From: JAWLDA01 sp041686855 | GTDB taxonomy: Bacteria; Bacillota; Limnochordia; DTU080; RSA5 | Assembly (NCBI GenBank): GCA_041686855.1 | Contig: JAWLDA010000004.1 | Location: 186,001 to 250,000, forward strand | Direction: 5' to 3' | Length of the DNA stretch: 64,000 nucleotides | Shown here: positions 42,830-50,275 of the stretch, one piece after another | Layout: each line of letters starts with the position of its first letter | How positions within the stretch are numbered: the stretch's first letter is position 1 | Made by a program: the position numbers and the translations under genes | Notes under the pieces: model-generated | What the model saw: only the letters and a program-made list of their open reading frames with translations | What the model was told of the DNA's origin: nothing | The model's database searches: none

Positions 42830-43951
42830 ATGCCTGTGCGAGGCACGGTCAGGTTAGGGTGGAAGACCAAAGAGTTAATCCCGCGGTTGCAGCCCGGTGA
42901 GATCGCCGTCATCGCCCACGAAGACCTCGATGAGGTGGCCGCCAAGGGCTTGCAGGCTTCCCGGGTCGGCGCCGTGGTCAATACGCGCAAATTCATGACT
43001 GGGCGGTACCCCAACCCCGGACCCGGCGTATTGGCGGACGCAGGGATTCCTATGATCGACGCCGTTGGAGACGACCTCTTTGAGCGTTTGAGCGACGGGG
43101 ACGAAGTGGAGATCGTCGATGGGGCGATTCGAAAGGACGGCGCGAGCGTCGCCCAGGGGGAGCAACTCACCCGAGAGGGGATCACACTTGCGTACAAAGC
43201 GGCCCGGCAAAATCTCGTTCAAGAGATCGAGGCCTTTGTCGAAAACACGCTGGAGTACGCCAGTCGAGAGAAGGGACTCGTCCTAGGCTCTGTCGTCTTT
43301 CCCACGCTTACGACTCACTTTTCCGACCGTCCCGTCGTTGTGGTAGTACGGGGTCATGGATATCGGGAGGACCTCGAGGTCGTGGGATCTTACATCGATG
43401 AGATGCAGCCCGTCCTAATCGGGGTCGACGGGGGCGCCGACGCGCTGATCGACGCAGGATATAAGCCTGATGTCATTTTGGGCGATATGGACAGTGTGAG
43501 CGACGAAGCATTGCACTGCGGGGCCGAACTGATCGTGCACGCCTACCCCGACGGCAGCGCCCCTGGCCGAGCCCGCCTTGAGGGCCTTGGGTTGGGAGGG
43601 CATGAGGTGGCCGCGGTCGGCACCAGCGAAGATCTGGCCCTGCTCATGGCGTACGAATTGGGAGCCTCGCTGATTGTAGCGGTTGGAACCCATTCCAGCA
43701 TTGTCGATTTCCTTGAGAAGGGACGCCAAGGGATGGCGAGTACCTTTCTCGTCCGGCTCAAAATCGGTAGTATCCTTGTCGACGCAAAGGGGCTGAACCG
43801 GGTGTATCGCGGTCGTCCACAAAGGAGATACTGGGTACTAGTCTTGTTGTCGGCTCTGGTGCCCACCCTGCTCGTATTGTTGATCTCTGACTCCGTGCAA
43901 CAGTGGGTGCGACTGATGGTCCTTTACCTAAAGATCTCACTGGACGGCTGA
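42830..43951 (+). CDS. steA: SteA-like protein (putative cytokinetic ring / thiamine pyrophosphokinase-fold membrane protein)
   Basis: A 373-residue protein. The N-terminal part (RLGWKTKELIPRLQPGEIAV, NTRKFMTGRYPNPGPGVLAD) and central TPK-like part (IGVDGGADALIDAGYKPDVI, LGDMDSVSDEALHCGAE) match SteA proteins described in Actinobacteria; a C-terminal membrane segment is YWVLVLLSALVPTLLVLLIS. Start is uncertain among GTG 42818, ATG 42830 and GTG 42836, all with weak Shine-Dalgarno. It follows the spo0A terminator with no room for a promoter. It heads a four-gene envelope-type cassette. Confidence 0.85.
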   Translation: MPVRGTVRLGWKTKELIPRLQPGEIAVIAHEDLDEVAAKGLQASRVGAVVNTRKFMTGRYPNPGPGVLADAGIPMIDAVGDDLFERLSDGDEVEIVDGAIRKDGASVAQGEQLTREGITLAYKAARQNLVQEIEAFVENTLEYASREKGLVLGSVVFPTLTTHFSDRPVVVVVRGHGYREDLEVVGSYIDEMQPVLIGVDGGADALIDAGYKPDVILGDMDSVSDEALHCGAELIVHAYPDGSAPGRARLEGLGLGGHEVAAVGTSEDLALLMAYELGASLIVAVGTHSSIVDFLEKGRQGMASTFLVRLKIGSILVDAKGLNRVYRGRPQRRYWVLVLLSALVPTLLVLLISDSVQQWVRLMVLYLKISLDG

Positions 43952-43981
43952 AGCCGGTCCGACCCGTGGGGGCGTTCGGAC

Positions 43982-44875
43982 GTGGTTGTCGACATTCGTT
44001 ACCATCTCGCATCGCTGGTCGCTGTCTTTTTGGCTCTGGGTCTGGGTATCCTCGTGGGTACGTCGCTTTCTGGCGGTGAAGCCCGTCAGGAAGCGTGGCT
44101 CAGCTCTTTGGAGCGTGAGCTCTCAGAGTTACAACTACGCCGCACTGAGATGGCGGCTCGCTTGGCGAGCGCCGAGCAAGAGCGCGACCTTTACGTACGT
44201 TTTGCCGACTCCGTAAGAGAAGCGCTCTCCACAGGAGCGCTGAGCAACGAACGGGCGGCCGTCGTCGTGCTGGGCGACGATCGCTCGGGGCTCGATTCGG
44301 TGCGGGAGGCGCTCAAGCAGGCCGGAGCCCAAATCGTTCGCACGGCTCACGTCCGCTCGTCTTGGAACGATCGCACCGATCACTTTCTCGCGCTCCTCAC
44401 GCCAGACGCTCCTCGCGCTAAAGCGTCGGCAGGTGCACTACTCGCCTCGGCAATCGCCGGGAACGGATCGGATCTCTTTACGACCATCGATTCACCCACC
44501 CTATGGCTCGAAGCTACGTCGGCTGAGCCGGCGACCCTTGTTACGTTCTTGGTTGACGATTCCGACGGCGCGTACGTTTCACTCTTCTCGCAGGCGGTTG
44601 AGGCGTTGGAAGCCTCTAACGTACAGGCGGCGGTAGTTGCGATTGGCGGAAATGAACGGTGGCAACGGCTCGCTGTCGAGCGAGGCGTTCCGTACGTCGC
44701 GCATTGGCAATCGCCGCTTGGGCGGCTCAGTCTGGTTCACCTCATCTCTCAGCATGAAGCCGGGGTGTTTGGGTTGGGGGAAGACCTCTCTGCTTGGCCC
44801 GATCAACTCTTATCGACGTTGGGGGAGCTGGGGCGACTGCCGAAATCGGACGTGGACCGGGGGAGTGGGAAGTGA
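43982..44875 (+). CDS. MctB/SteB-like membrane protein (copper transporter family)
   Basis: A 297-residue protein with an N-terminal membrane anchor (LASLVAVFLALGLGILVGTS), a coiled coil (about 35-75: LERELSELQLRRTEMAARLA) and an extracytoplasmic alpha/beta domain. This matches the MctB family; mycobacterial MctB has been linked to copper efflux, while the corynebacterial partner is called SteB. No copper-binding Cys/Met motif is evident, so a role with SteA is the more likely reading. Overlaps the next gene (GTGA). Confidence 0.82.
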   Translation: MVVDIRYHLASLVAVFLALGLGILVGTSLSGGEARQEAWLSSLERELSELQLRRTEMAARLASAEQERDLYVRFADSVREALSTGALSNERAAVVVLGDDRSGLDSVREALKQAGAQIVRTAHVRSSWNDRTDHFLALLTPDAPRAKASAGALLASAIAGNGSDLFTTIDSPTLWLEATSAEPATLVTFLVDDSDGAYVSLFSQAVEALEASNVQAAVVAIGGNERWQRLAVERGVPYVAHWQSPLGRLSLVHLISQHEAGVFGLGEDLSAWPDQLLSTLGELGRLPKSDVDRGSGK

Positions 44876-45573
44876 GTGCGAGCGCTGTAGTCCCTGCCTA
44901 CAACGAAGAGGAACGGGTGGCGAGCACAGTAAGTAAGCTCCTCGACGGGGTCGTGGATCGCGTGATCGTGGTGGACGACGGTTCCACAGACGAGACGGTG
45001 GCGCGCGCCGAGGCTGCCGGGGCGATGGTGCTCAGCCATCCAACCAACCGGGGGAAGGGAGCTGCCGTCAATACAGGACTCCTCAGAGCTCTGGCTGACC
45101 AGGAGACAGAGTGGATCCTTTTGGCCGACGCCGATTTGGGAGAGTCGGCCGGAGGATTGCGCGGGCTGGTCGAGGCTGTGCGCGCTAAACACGCGGACGT
45201 CGCCATCGCCCAATTCAAATCGACGGGTGGCTTTGGCATGGCCCGGCGCCTAGCCTCCCAAGGCATTCGCTGGTTGACGGGGTTTGAAGCGCTCAGCCCC
45301 TTGTCGGGTCAGCGGGCTTTAACACGAGCGGCGGCCGAGAGTCTTGTTCCGTTTCCATCAGGATGGGGGCTGGAAGTAGGTATGACCGTCCGTGCGTTGT
45401 GGAACGGCTGCCGGGTGATCGAGGTTCCCCTGCGATTGACCCATCGAGAGACTAAGCGCGACCTCCAAGGCTTTCGACACCGCGGACGGCAGTGTGCCGA
45501 CGTGTTGGCTACCCTTTGGAAGATGGGCTGCAGCCGTCTTGTGGGGCGAATGGGCTGGGCCGGCCGGCCATGA
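44872..45573 (+). CDS. Family 2 glycosyltransferase
   Basis: A 233-residue GT-A fold enzyme: VVPAYNEEERVASTVSKLLD, VVDDGSTDETVARAEAAG, NRGKGAAVNTGLL, ILLADADLGES as the DxD-like site, and SGQRALTRAAAE. No membrane segment; it resembles DPM1/dolichol-phosphate-type transferases without the membrane domain. Probable donor sugar and acceptor unknown. GTG 44872 overlaps the previous stop; its own stop overlaps the next gene, so the cassette is translationally coupled. Confidence 0.88.
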   Translation: MSASAVVPAYNEEERVASTVSKLLDGVVDRVIVVDDGSTDETVARAEAAGAMVLSHPTNRGKGAAVNTGLLRALADQETEWILLADADLGESAGGLRGLVEAVRAKHADVAIAQFKSTGGFGMARRLASQGIRWLTGFEALSPLSGQRALTRAAAESLVPFPSGWGLEVGMTVRALWNGCRVIEVPLRLTHRETKRDLQGFRHRGRQCADVLATLWKMGCSRLVGRMGWAGRP

Positions 45574-46409
45574 TGTTGCTTTGGATCGGCGCTGGGGGGC
45601 TCGCCTACGTCCTCGCCTGTGGGCTGCGCGGCGCGCTGTGTGCGCTGATGGTCGACGCGGAGTTTGTCGCCCCCAATTATCGCAACGAGCGGATCCCAAA
45701 AGGTCTGGGCATACTCATCCCGCTGGCGGCCATTCTCCCGATCGGCGCGTTGGTTTGGATTGACGAGGGGACGAGTGTGACCGCTTTGTGGTTGGCCCTC
45801 TTATTTGGCATGGGGTTCCTGGGCCTGCTCGACGACACTGCCGGTGAAGGGAGTCACGGAGGCTTTCACCAACACTTCAAGGCGCTGTTCGCCGGCAGGG
45901 CGACGACGGGTGGGCTTAAAGCGTTGTTTGGTGGGGCGCTCTCGTTGTATGCAGGTTGGTTGCTCTCCGACAGCGTAGTGAGGGCCCTCATTGCAGCGAG
46001 CGTCATCGCTTTGTCCACCAACGCAATCAATCTGCTTGACGTACGACCCGGGCGCGCCCTGAAAGGGTTTGCGCTCCTCATGACGGCCGGAGCGATCGGC
46101 TTTGTAATCGCGCGGCCCCTGGAATGGCATACGGTCCATCAAGCGGCAGGGGCGGCGGTCGTGGGCGCGGCGGCGGCGCTGTGGGCGGGCGATCATCGCG
46201 CTGCGTACATGCTGGGTGACGCGGGCTCCAACGTCTTGGGAGCGTGCGCCGGACTCTGGCTCGCAGCAGCCCCCCTGGGGTGGCAGCTGACGTGGTTACT
46301 CCTACTCCTTGCTTTACACCTCTACAGCGAGAGGCACTCCATCACCGAAACGATTGAGCGCGTTGCACTCCTCAATCGCATCGACCGCTGGGGACGCTCC
46401 GGCTCCTAA
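45570..46409 (+). CDS. MraY/WecA-like phosphoglycosyltransferase-family membrane protein
   Basis: A 279-residue polytopic membrane protein with signature sites of polyprenyl-phosphate phosphosugar transferases: NYRNERIPKGLGILIPLAAI, the Asp pair in GLLDDTAG, TNAINLLDVRPGRALKG, and YMLGDAGSNVLGA. It is shorter than MraY (about 320-360) and lacks the terminal HHH loop, ending in HSITETIERVALLNRIDRWG. It may transfer a sugar phosphate to a lipid carrier. ATG 45570 overlaps the GT2 stop. Its pairing with GT2 and SteA suggests a glycopolymer made at the septum or spore envelope; this is inference. Confidence 0.82.
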   Translation: MMLLWIGAGGLAYVLACGLRGALCALMVDAEFVAPNYRNERIPKGLGILIPLAAILPIGALVWIDEGTSVTALWLALLFGMGFLGLLDDTAGEGSHGGFHQHFKALFAGRATTGGLKALFGGALSLYAGWLLSDSVVRALIAASVIALSTNAINLLDVRPGRALKGFALLMTAGAIGFVIARPLEWHTVHQAAGAAVVGAAAALWAGDHRAAYMLGDAGSNVLGACAGLWLAAAPLGWQLTWLLLLLALHLYSERHSITETIERVALLNRIDRWGRSGS

Positions 46410-46420
46410 GTGCGTGCCTA

Positions 46421-46454
46421 AAGGATTCTCCGATTGCGGCAAGAATGAATCCTT
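46421..46454 (+). repeat. Inverted repeat in the dinG leader
   Basis: AAGGATTC (46421-46428) and GAATCCTT (46447-46454) form a perfect eight-base stem with an 18-base loop. No U-run follows, so it is more likely an operator or leader hairpin than a terminator. Confidence 0.4.
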
Positions 46455-46473
46455 GATGCCAACGGAGAGATTG

Positions 46474-48615
46474 ATGCATTCGACCGCAATTCCATCTACC
46501 GACGCCGACGCGGTGCGTGCTCTCTTTCAACGTGACGGCGCTTTAGCGCGCGTCCTAGAAGGCTTTGAAGAACGCAAGGAGCAAACGGCGCTGGCAGAAG
46601 GCGTCCGACTCGCGCTCACGCAGAGCGAGGCAGGCTTCTTTGAGGCCGGCACAGGCACCGGTAAATCGCTCGCCTACCTCTTGCCTGCCGCGATGTACGC
46701 TCTGGCCCACGAGAAGCGTGTCGTTGTCTCGACCCACACCATCTCCCTTCAAGAACAGTTGGTGCAGAAGGACCTTCCGTTGGTACACAAGCTTCTTCCA
46801 CAATTGCGCAGCTCATTAGTGAAGGGGTGGAGCAATTATGTGTGTCGCCTCCGCCTTGAAGCGCGCCGTTTTTCCGACCCGGAACTCTTTGAGGACGGAG
46901 ACGACGAAGCGCTTGAACGTTTAGTCGCATGGGCTGAGGAGACGGAGGACGGCACTCGCTCGGACCTCCCCTTCGAGCCGAGTCATGCGCTTTGGGGATC
47001 GGTCTGCGCCGAAAGTGACAGCTGTCTCCGCTCAAACTGCCCTTATTATCATCGATGCCACTTCTTTCGTGACCGTGCGGCGATGTCCGAGGCACACATA
47101 TTGGTGGTTAACCACCACTTACTCTTTGCGGATGTCGCGATCCGCCGGGAATTGGGATGGGAGACAGACCACGCCGTCTTGCCGCACTACGACGCGGCTA
47201 TTCTCGACGAAGCCCATCACGTAGAGGATGTCGCGACAGCGTACCTCGGCGCGACCCTCTCCCAGCTCGGTGCGGAGCAGCTCTTTGGCCGTCTCTACCG
47301 GCGTCGCCAAGGGCGAAGCCGCGGCGTCCTGCCCCGGCTTGCCCAGGTGGAGACGGGTACGCCTGACTCAAAGGGAGTCGTGTCGCAGGAAGCCGAATGG
47401 GCCGGCTTGTTGACCGAGGCCGAGAGGGCGCTTCAGGCGTTTTTTGAGGCGACGATGAGGGCGTTGTCGACGCCCGGTCCCGGCGGCCGCGATAAGCGGC
47501 GTCTGAGCTCGGCGCTTCTGCCAAAGTGGGAGGTTGACATCGTTCCCCTCGCTCTTGAGGCCGGGAAGCGAGTGAGCGCGCTCAGCGCGCTGCTTGCTCA
47601 TGAGACCAAGCGGCTGGGAACGCCTGAGGAGCCGGCCTTGCTCAGTCTGAAGGGGGAAGCGGACGCGGCCCGCAGGCGTCTGTCGAATCTCGCACGAACG
47701 TTGGAACACTTCGCTATTGCAGACATCGAAGAGTCAGTCACCTGGTTGGAGCAGGTAGGACGCCGTCGAACACACCGACTCGTGCGTGCGCCGATCGATG
47801 TGGGGCCGGCGATCCTCGACTGGGTCTCACATCAGGTGGAGGCGCTCGTTCTCGTCTCGGCGACGCTTTCGGTCGCGGGCACATTCGAGTATCAGCGGAG
47901 CCGGCTGGGCTTAGAAGGAAGCGTAGAGGTCGCCCAGAAGCTCGGTGTGCGTGAGGCGCTCTTTGACTCCCCCTTCGACTTTCGCCGGCAAGCGCTCTTG
48001 GCGGTGGCCGACAATCTTCCCGATCCCTCTGATCCACACTTCGTCGACGCGCTCGCCCACGCGGTTGAACGTTTAGTGATCGCGAGTCGTGGTCGCGCTT
48101 TGGTCCTCTTTACCTCGTTTCGTACCCTAGAGAGTGTCAGACGGACGATCGCGCCGACAATGGCGGCGCAGGGCCTCACCCTCCTCGCCCAGGGCGAGGC
48201 GCCGCGCACTCGCCTTTTGGAGCGCTTTAAGACGGCTCGGGGAGCCGTCCTTTTGGGGACCGACAGCTTTTGGGAAGGAATCGACGTTCCCGGCGAGGCT
48301 CTCTCGTTGGTCATCTTGACCCGACTCCCCTTCGACGTTCCCACAGAACCGATCGGTCTTGCCCGTTCCGAGCGAATGCAGGCGGCGGGGCGCTCACCGT
48401 TTTATGAATACGCGCTGCCACGGGCCGTACTCAAATTGAAGCAAGGATTTGGTCGGCTCATCCGAACCACCTCGGACCGTGGCGCCGTCGTCATCTGCGA
48501 CCCTAGGGTGAAATCGCGCAGCTACGGTCGCACCTTTTTGAATGCCCTGCCGCCATGTCGCCGTGAGGACGGGGACAGCGAATACCTCGCAAGCGTGCTC
48601 TCCGACTTTCTATAA
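46474..48615 (+). CDS. dinG: DinG family ATP-dependent DNA helicase (Fe-S type)
   Basis: Superfamily 2 helicase of the XPD/DinG group. It has 713 residues: Walker A EAGTGTGKSLAYLLPAA, the probable Fe-S cysteines (NYVCRLRL, then C in SVCAESDSCLRSNCPYYHRC), DEAHH box LDEAHHVEDVA, and C-terminal motifs TDSFWEGIDVPG and QGFGRLIRT. No N-terminal exonuclease domain, unlike many Bacillus DinG proteins. ATG 46474 with GGAGAG upstream; TTG 46471 possible. Confidence 0.93.
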   Translation: MHSTAIPSTDADAVRALFQRDGALARVLEGFEERKEQTALAEGVRLALTQSEAGFFEAGTGTGKSLAYLLPAAMYALAHEKRVVVSTHTISLQEQLVQKDLPLVHKLLPQLRSSLVKGWSNYVCRLRLEARRFSDPELFEDGDDEALERLVAWAEETEDGTRSDLPFEPSHALWGSVCAESDSCLRSNCPYYHRCHFFRDRAAMSEAHILVVNHHLLFADVAIRRELGWETDHAVLPHYDAAILDEAHHVEDVATAYLGATLSQLGAEQLFGRLYRRRQGRSRGVLPRLAQVETGTPDSKGVVSQEAEWAGLLTEAERALQAFFEATMRALSTPGPGGRDKRRLSSALLPKWEVDIVPLALEAGKRVSALSALLAHETKRLGTPEEPALLSLKGEADAARRRLSNLARTLEHFAIADIEESVTWLEQVGRRRTHRLVRAPIDVGPAILDWVSHQVEALVLVSATLSVAGTFEYQRSRLGLEGSVEVAQKLGVREALFDSPFDFRRQALLAVADNLPDPSDPHFVDALAHAVERLVIASRGRALVLFTSFRTLESVRRTIAPTMAAQGLTLLAQGEAPRTRLLERFKTARGAVLLGTDSFWEGIDVPGEALSLVILTRLPFDVPTEPIGLARSERMQAAGRSPFYEYALPRAVLKLKQGFGRLIRTTSDRGAVVICDPRVKSRSYGRTFLNALPPCRREDGDSEYLASVLSDFL

Positions 48616-48657
48616 CCCCCCCTGCTTAAAATGATGCCGGCGCATACGCTCACACCC

Positions 48658-48677
48658 CCGTACATAGGGATGTACGG
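48658..48677 (+). repeat. Perfect hairpin upstream of the pdaB-like gene
   Basis: CCGTACAT (48658-48665) and ATGTACGG (48670-48677) around the tetraloop AGGG. A sigma-E-like -10 (CATACGCT, 48643-48650) lies just upstream, without a clear -35. No U-run follows. Confidence 0.4.
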
Positions 48678-48703
48678 ATTCCATGACGGGAGGGTGAAGC
48701 GGC

Positions 48704-49471
48704 GTGCTCATTGCCATTAATGGTCGACGCCTCATCGGGGGAGTGGCCATTCTCTGCGCCATCATGCTCATCTCCTTGTACGGTGTGCGACCGGTTGCGC
48801 TCGAAGTGGCGACCCGACTCACAGAGCGAAAGGTGCCCATCTACAAAGTGGCGCGCACTGACAAGAAGATGTCGATCTCGTTTGATGCCACGTGGGGGGC
48901 CGATCAGACCGACCGCCTCCTGGACATCTTGGATGAGCACGGGGTGAAGACTACGTTCTTCTTAGCGGGATACTGGGTCGAAGAGTTCCCGGAGTACGTC
49001 AAGAAGATCGTCGAGCGCGGCCACGAGGTCGGAAACCACTCCCAGGAGCACCCGCATATGAACGCTCTCACCCGAGAGCAAATCCGTCGGGATCTTCAGA
49101 CGAACCATGACCAACTCAAAGCGTTGACGGGCCAAGATTCATTCCTCTTCCGTCCGCCGTTTGGCGAGTACAGCGACAAGGTGATCGAAGTCGCCGACGA
49201 GCTTGGGTATTTCACGATTCAGTGGTCGATCGACTCACTCGATTGGAAGGACGTAAGCGCTGAATACATGGTGAATCGGATCATGCAGAAGGCCGGCCCG
49301 GGCGAGATCGTCCTCTTTCATAACGCAGGTAAACACACTCCGGCAGCGATCGAAGTGCTTCTGCCTCGCTTAAAGGCTGAAGGCTACGAGGTGGTCCCCA
49401 TCTCGGAGCTCGTCTATCGGGAGAATTACATTATCGAGAGTCACTCCGGCGTCCAACGGTTAATGGAGTGA
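48704..49471 (+). CDS. pdaB: Polysaccharide deacetylase, PdaB-like
   Basis: A 255-residue NodB-homology protein with an N-terminal membrane anchor (LIGGVAILCAIMLISLYGVR). Catalytic features: Asp in SFDATWGADQTDRLLDIL, His pair in GHEVGNHSQEHPHM, RPPFGEYS, and the C-terminal VLFHNAG. PdaB of Bacillus is needed for spore stability. Starts at GTG 48704 with GGGAGGGTGA upstream. A closely related but diverged gene follows. Confidence 0.88.
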   Translation: MLIAINGRRLIGGVAILCAIMLISLYGVRPVALEVATRLTERKVPIYKVARTDKKMSISFDATWGADQTDRLLDILDEHGVKTTFFLAGYWVEEFPEYVKKIVERGHEVGNHSQEHPHMNALTREQIRRDLQTNHDQLKALTGQDSFLFRPPFGEYSDKVIEVADELGYFTIQWSIDSLDWKDVSAEYMVNRIMQKAGPGEIVLFHNAGKHTPAAIEVLLPRLKAEGYEVVPISELVYRENYIIESHSGVQRLME

Positions 49472-49489
49472 AGGTGAGGGATCGATTCG

Positions 49490-50275
49490 GTGAAGAGTCC
49501 ATTGCGGGTGACCATCATCACGCGGCGACACATCGTGTTCGCCCTTGGATTCATCGTCGTGCTCGTAGGGGTTTGGAAAGGGGTAGGGGCGCTCTCGGGA
49601 TGGAATCGAGCCGAACAAACCACGGCTCGCCCCGTTCTCTCGATGAGCGAGCCGGTGCGGCAAGTAGCCGGCGCACAGAAACAGATGGCGCTTACGATCA
49701 ACGTTGATTGGGGAAATGAAGTGATTCCTCAAATCCTGGAGGTCCTCGAAGAGAAAGAGGTGAAGGCGACTTTCTTTCTCACGGGGCGCTGGGCTACCAA
49801 GTTCCCCGAAATGGCGAAAGTGATTGCGGAGCATGGCCATGAGATCGGCAATCATGGACTAAGTCACGCTCATCCAACCCAGCTCTCCGCAGACGCCCTC
49901 GCTCGGCATATCGCCGGCAATGTTGAAGCGCTGCGCGAGGCGACCGGTGTGGACCCGGTGCCTCTGTACGCACCGCCGTACGGGGAGCAAGACGCCCGTG
50001 TGGTCGACCTGGCCAAAAGCCACGGCCTTTGGACGACGCTTTGGACGCTCGATACAATCGATTGGCAGAACCCTGCACCGGCGACGATTCTCCAACGCAT
50101 CGTCCCTCGAGCCATCGACGGCGGGATCGTGTTGATGCATCCCAAAGAGCAGAGCCTGGAGGCGCTGCCCTCCATGATCGATGGCGTGCGGGAGAAGGGC
50201 TTTGCATGGGTTCCCCTACACGCCATGATCACTGGAGTTCGTGATGGTGTTGGTGATGGCGCCGGGACGGATTAG
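49490..50275 (+). CDS. ylxY: YlxY-like polysaccharide deacetylase with altered catalytic motif
   Basis: A 261-residue NodB-fold protein with an N-terminal membrane anchor (IVFALGFIVVLVGVWKGVGA). The metal histidines GHEIGNHGLSHAH are kept, but the Asp of the FD-x-x-WG motif is Asn here (INVDWGNE), as I recall for YlxY proteins, so deacetylase activity is doubtful. Position before the M16 protease gene matches ylxY-mlpA of Bacillus, with one minus-strand gene intervening. Its 3' end overlaps the convergent gene by four bases. Confidence 0.85.
   Translation: MKSPLRVTIITRRHIVFALGFIVVLVGVWKGVGALSGWNRAEQTTARPVLSMSEPVRQVAGAQKQMALTINVDWGNEVIPQILEVLEEKEVKATFFLTGRWATKFPEMAKVIAEHGHEIGNHGLSHAHPTQLSADALARHIAGNVEALREATGVDPVPLYAPPYGEQDARVVDLAKSHGLWTTLWTLDTIDWQNPAPATILQRIVPRAIDGGIVLMHPKEQSLEALPSMIDGVREKGFAWVPLHAMITGVRDGVGDGAGTD

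Noticed and set aside
43982..44875. Dedicated copper exporter
   Set aside because: Although the family is named for copper transport, there is only one membrane segment and no Cys/Met-rich site; a structural role with the SteA-like protein fits better.
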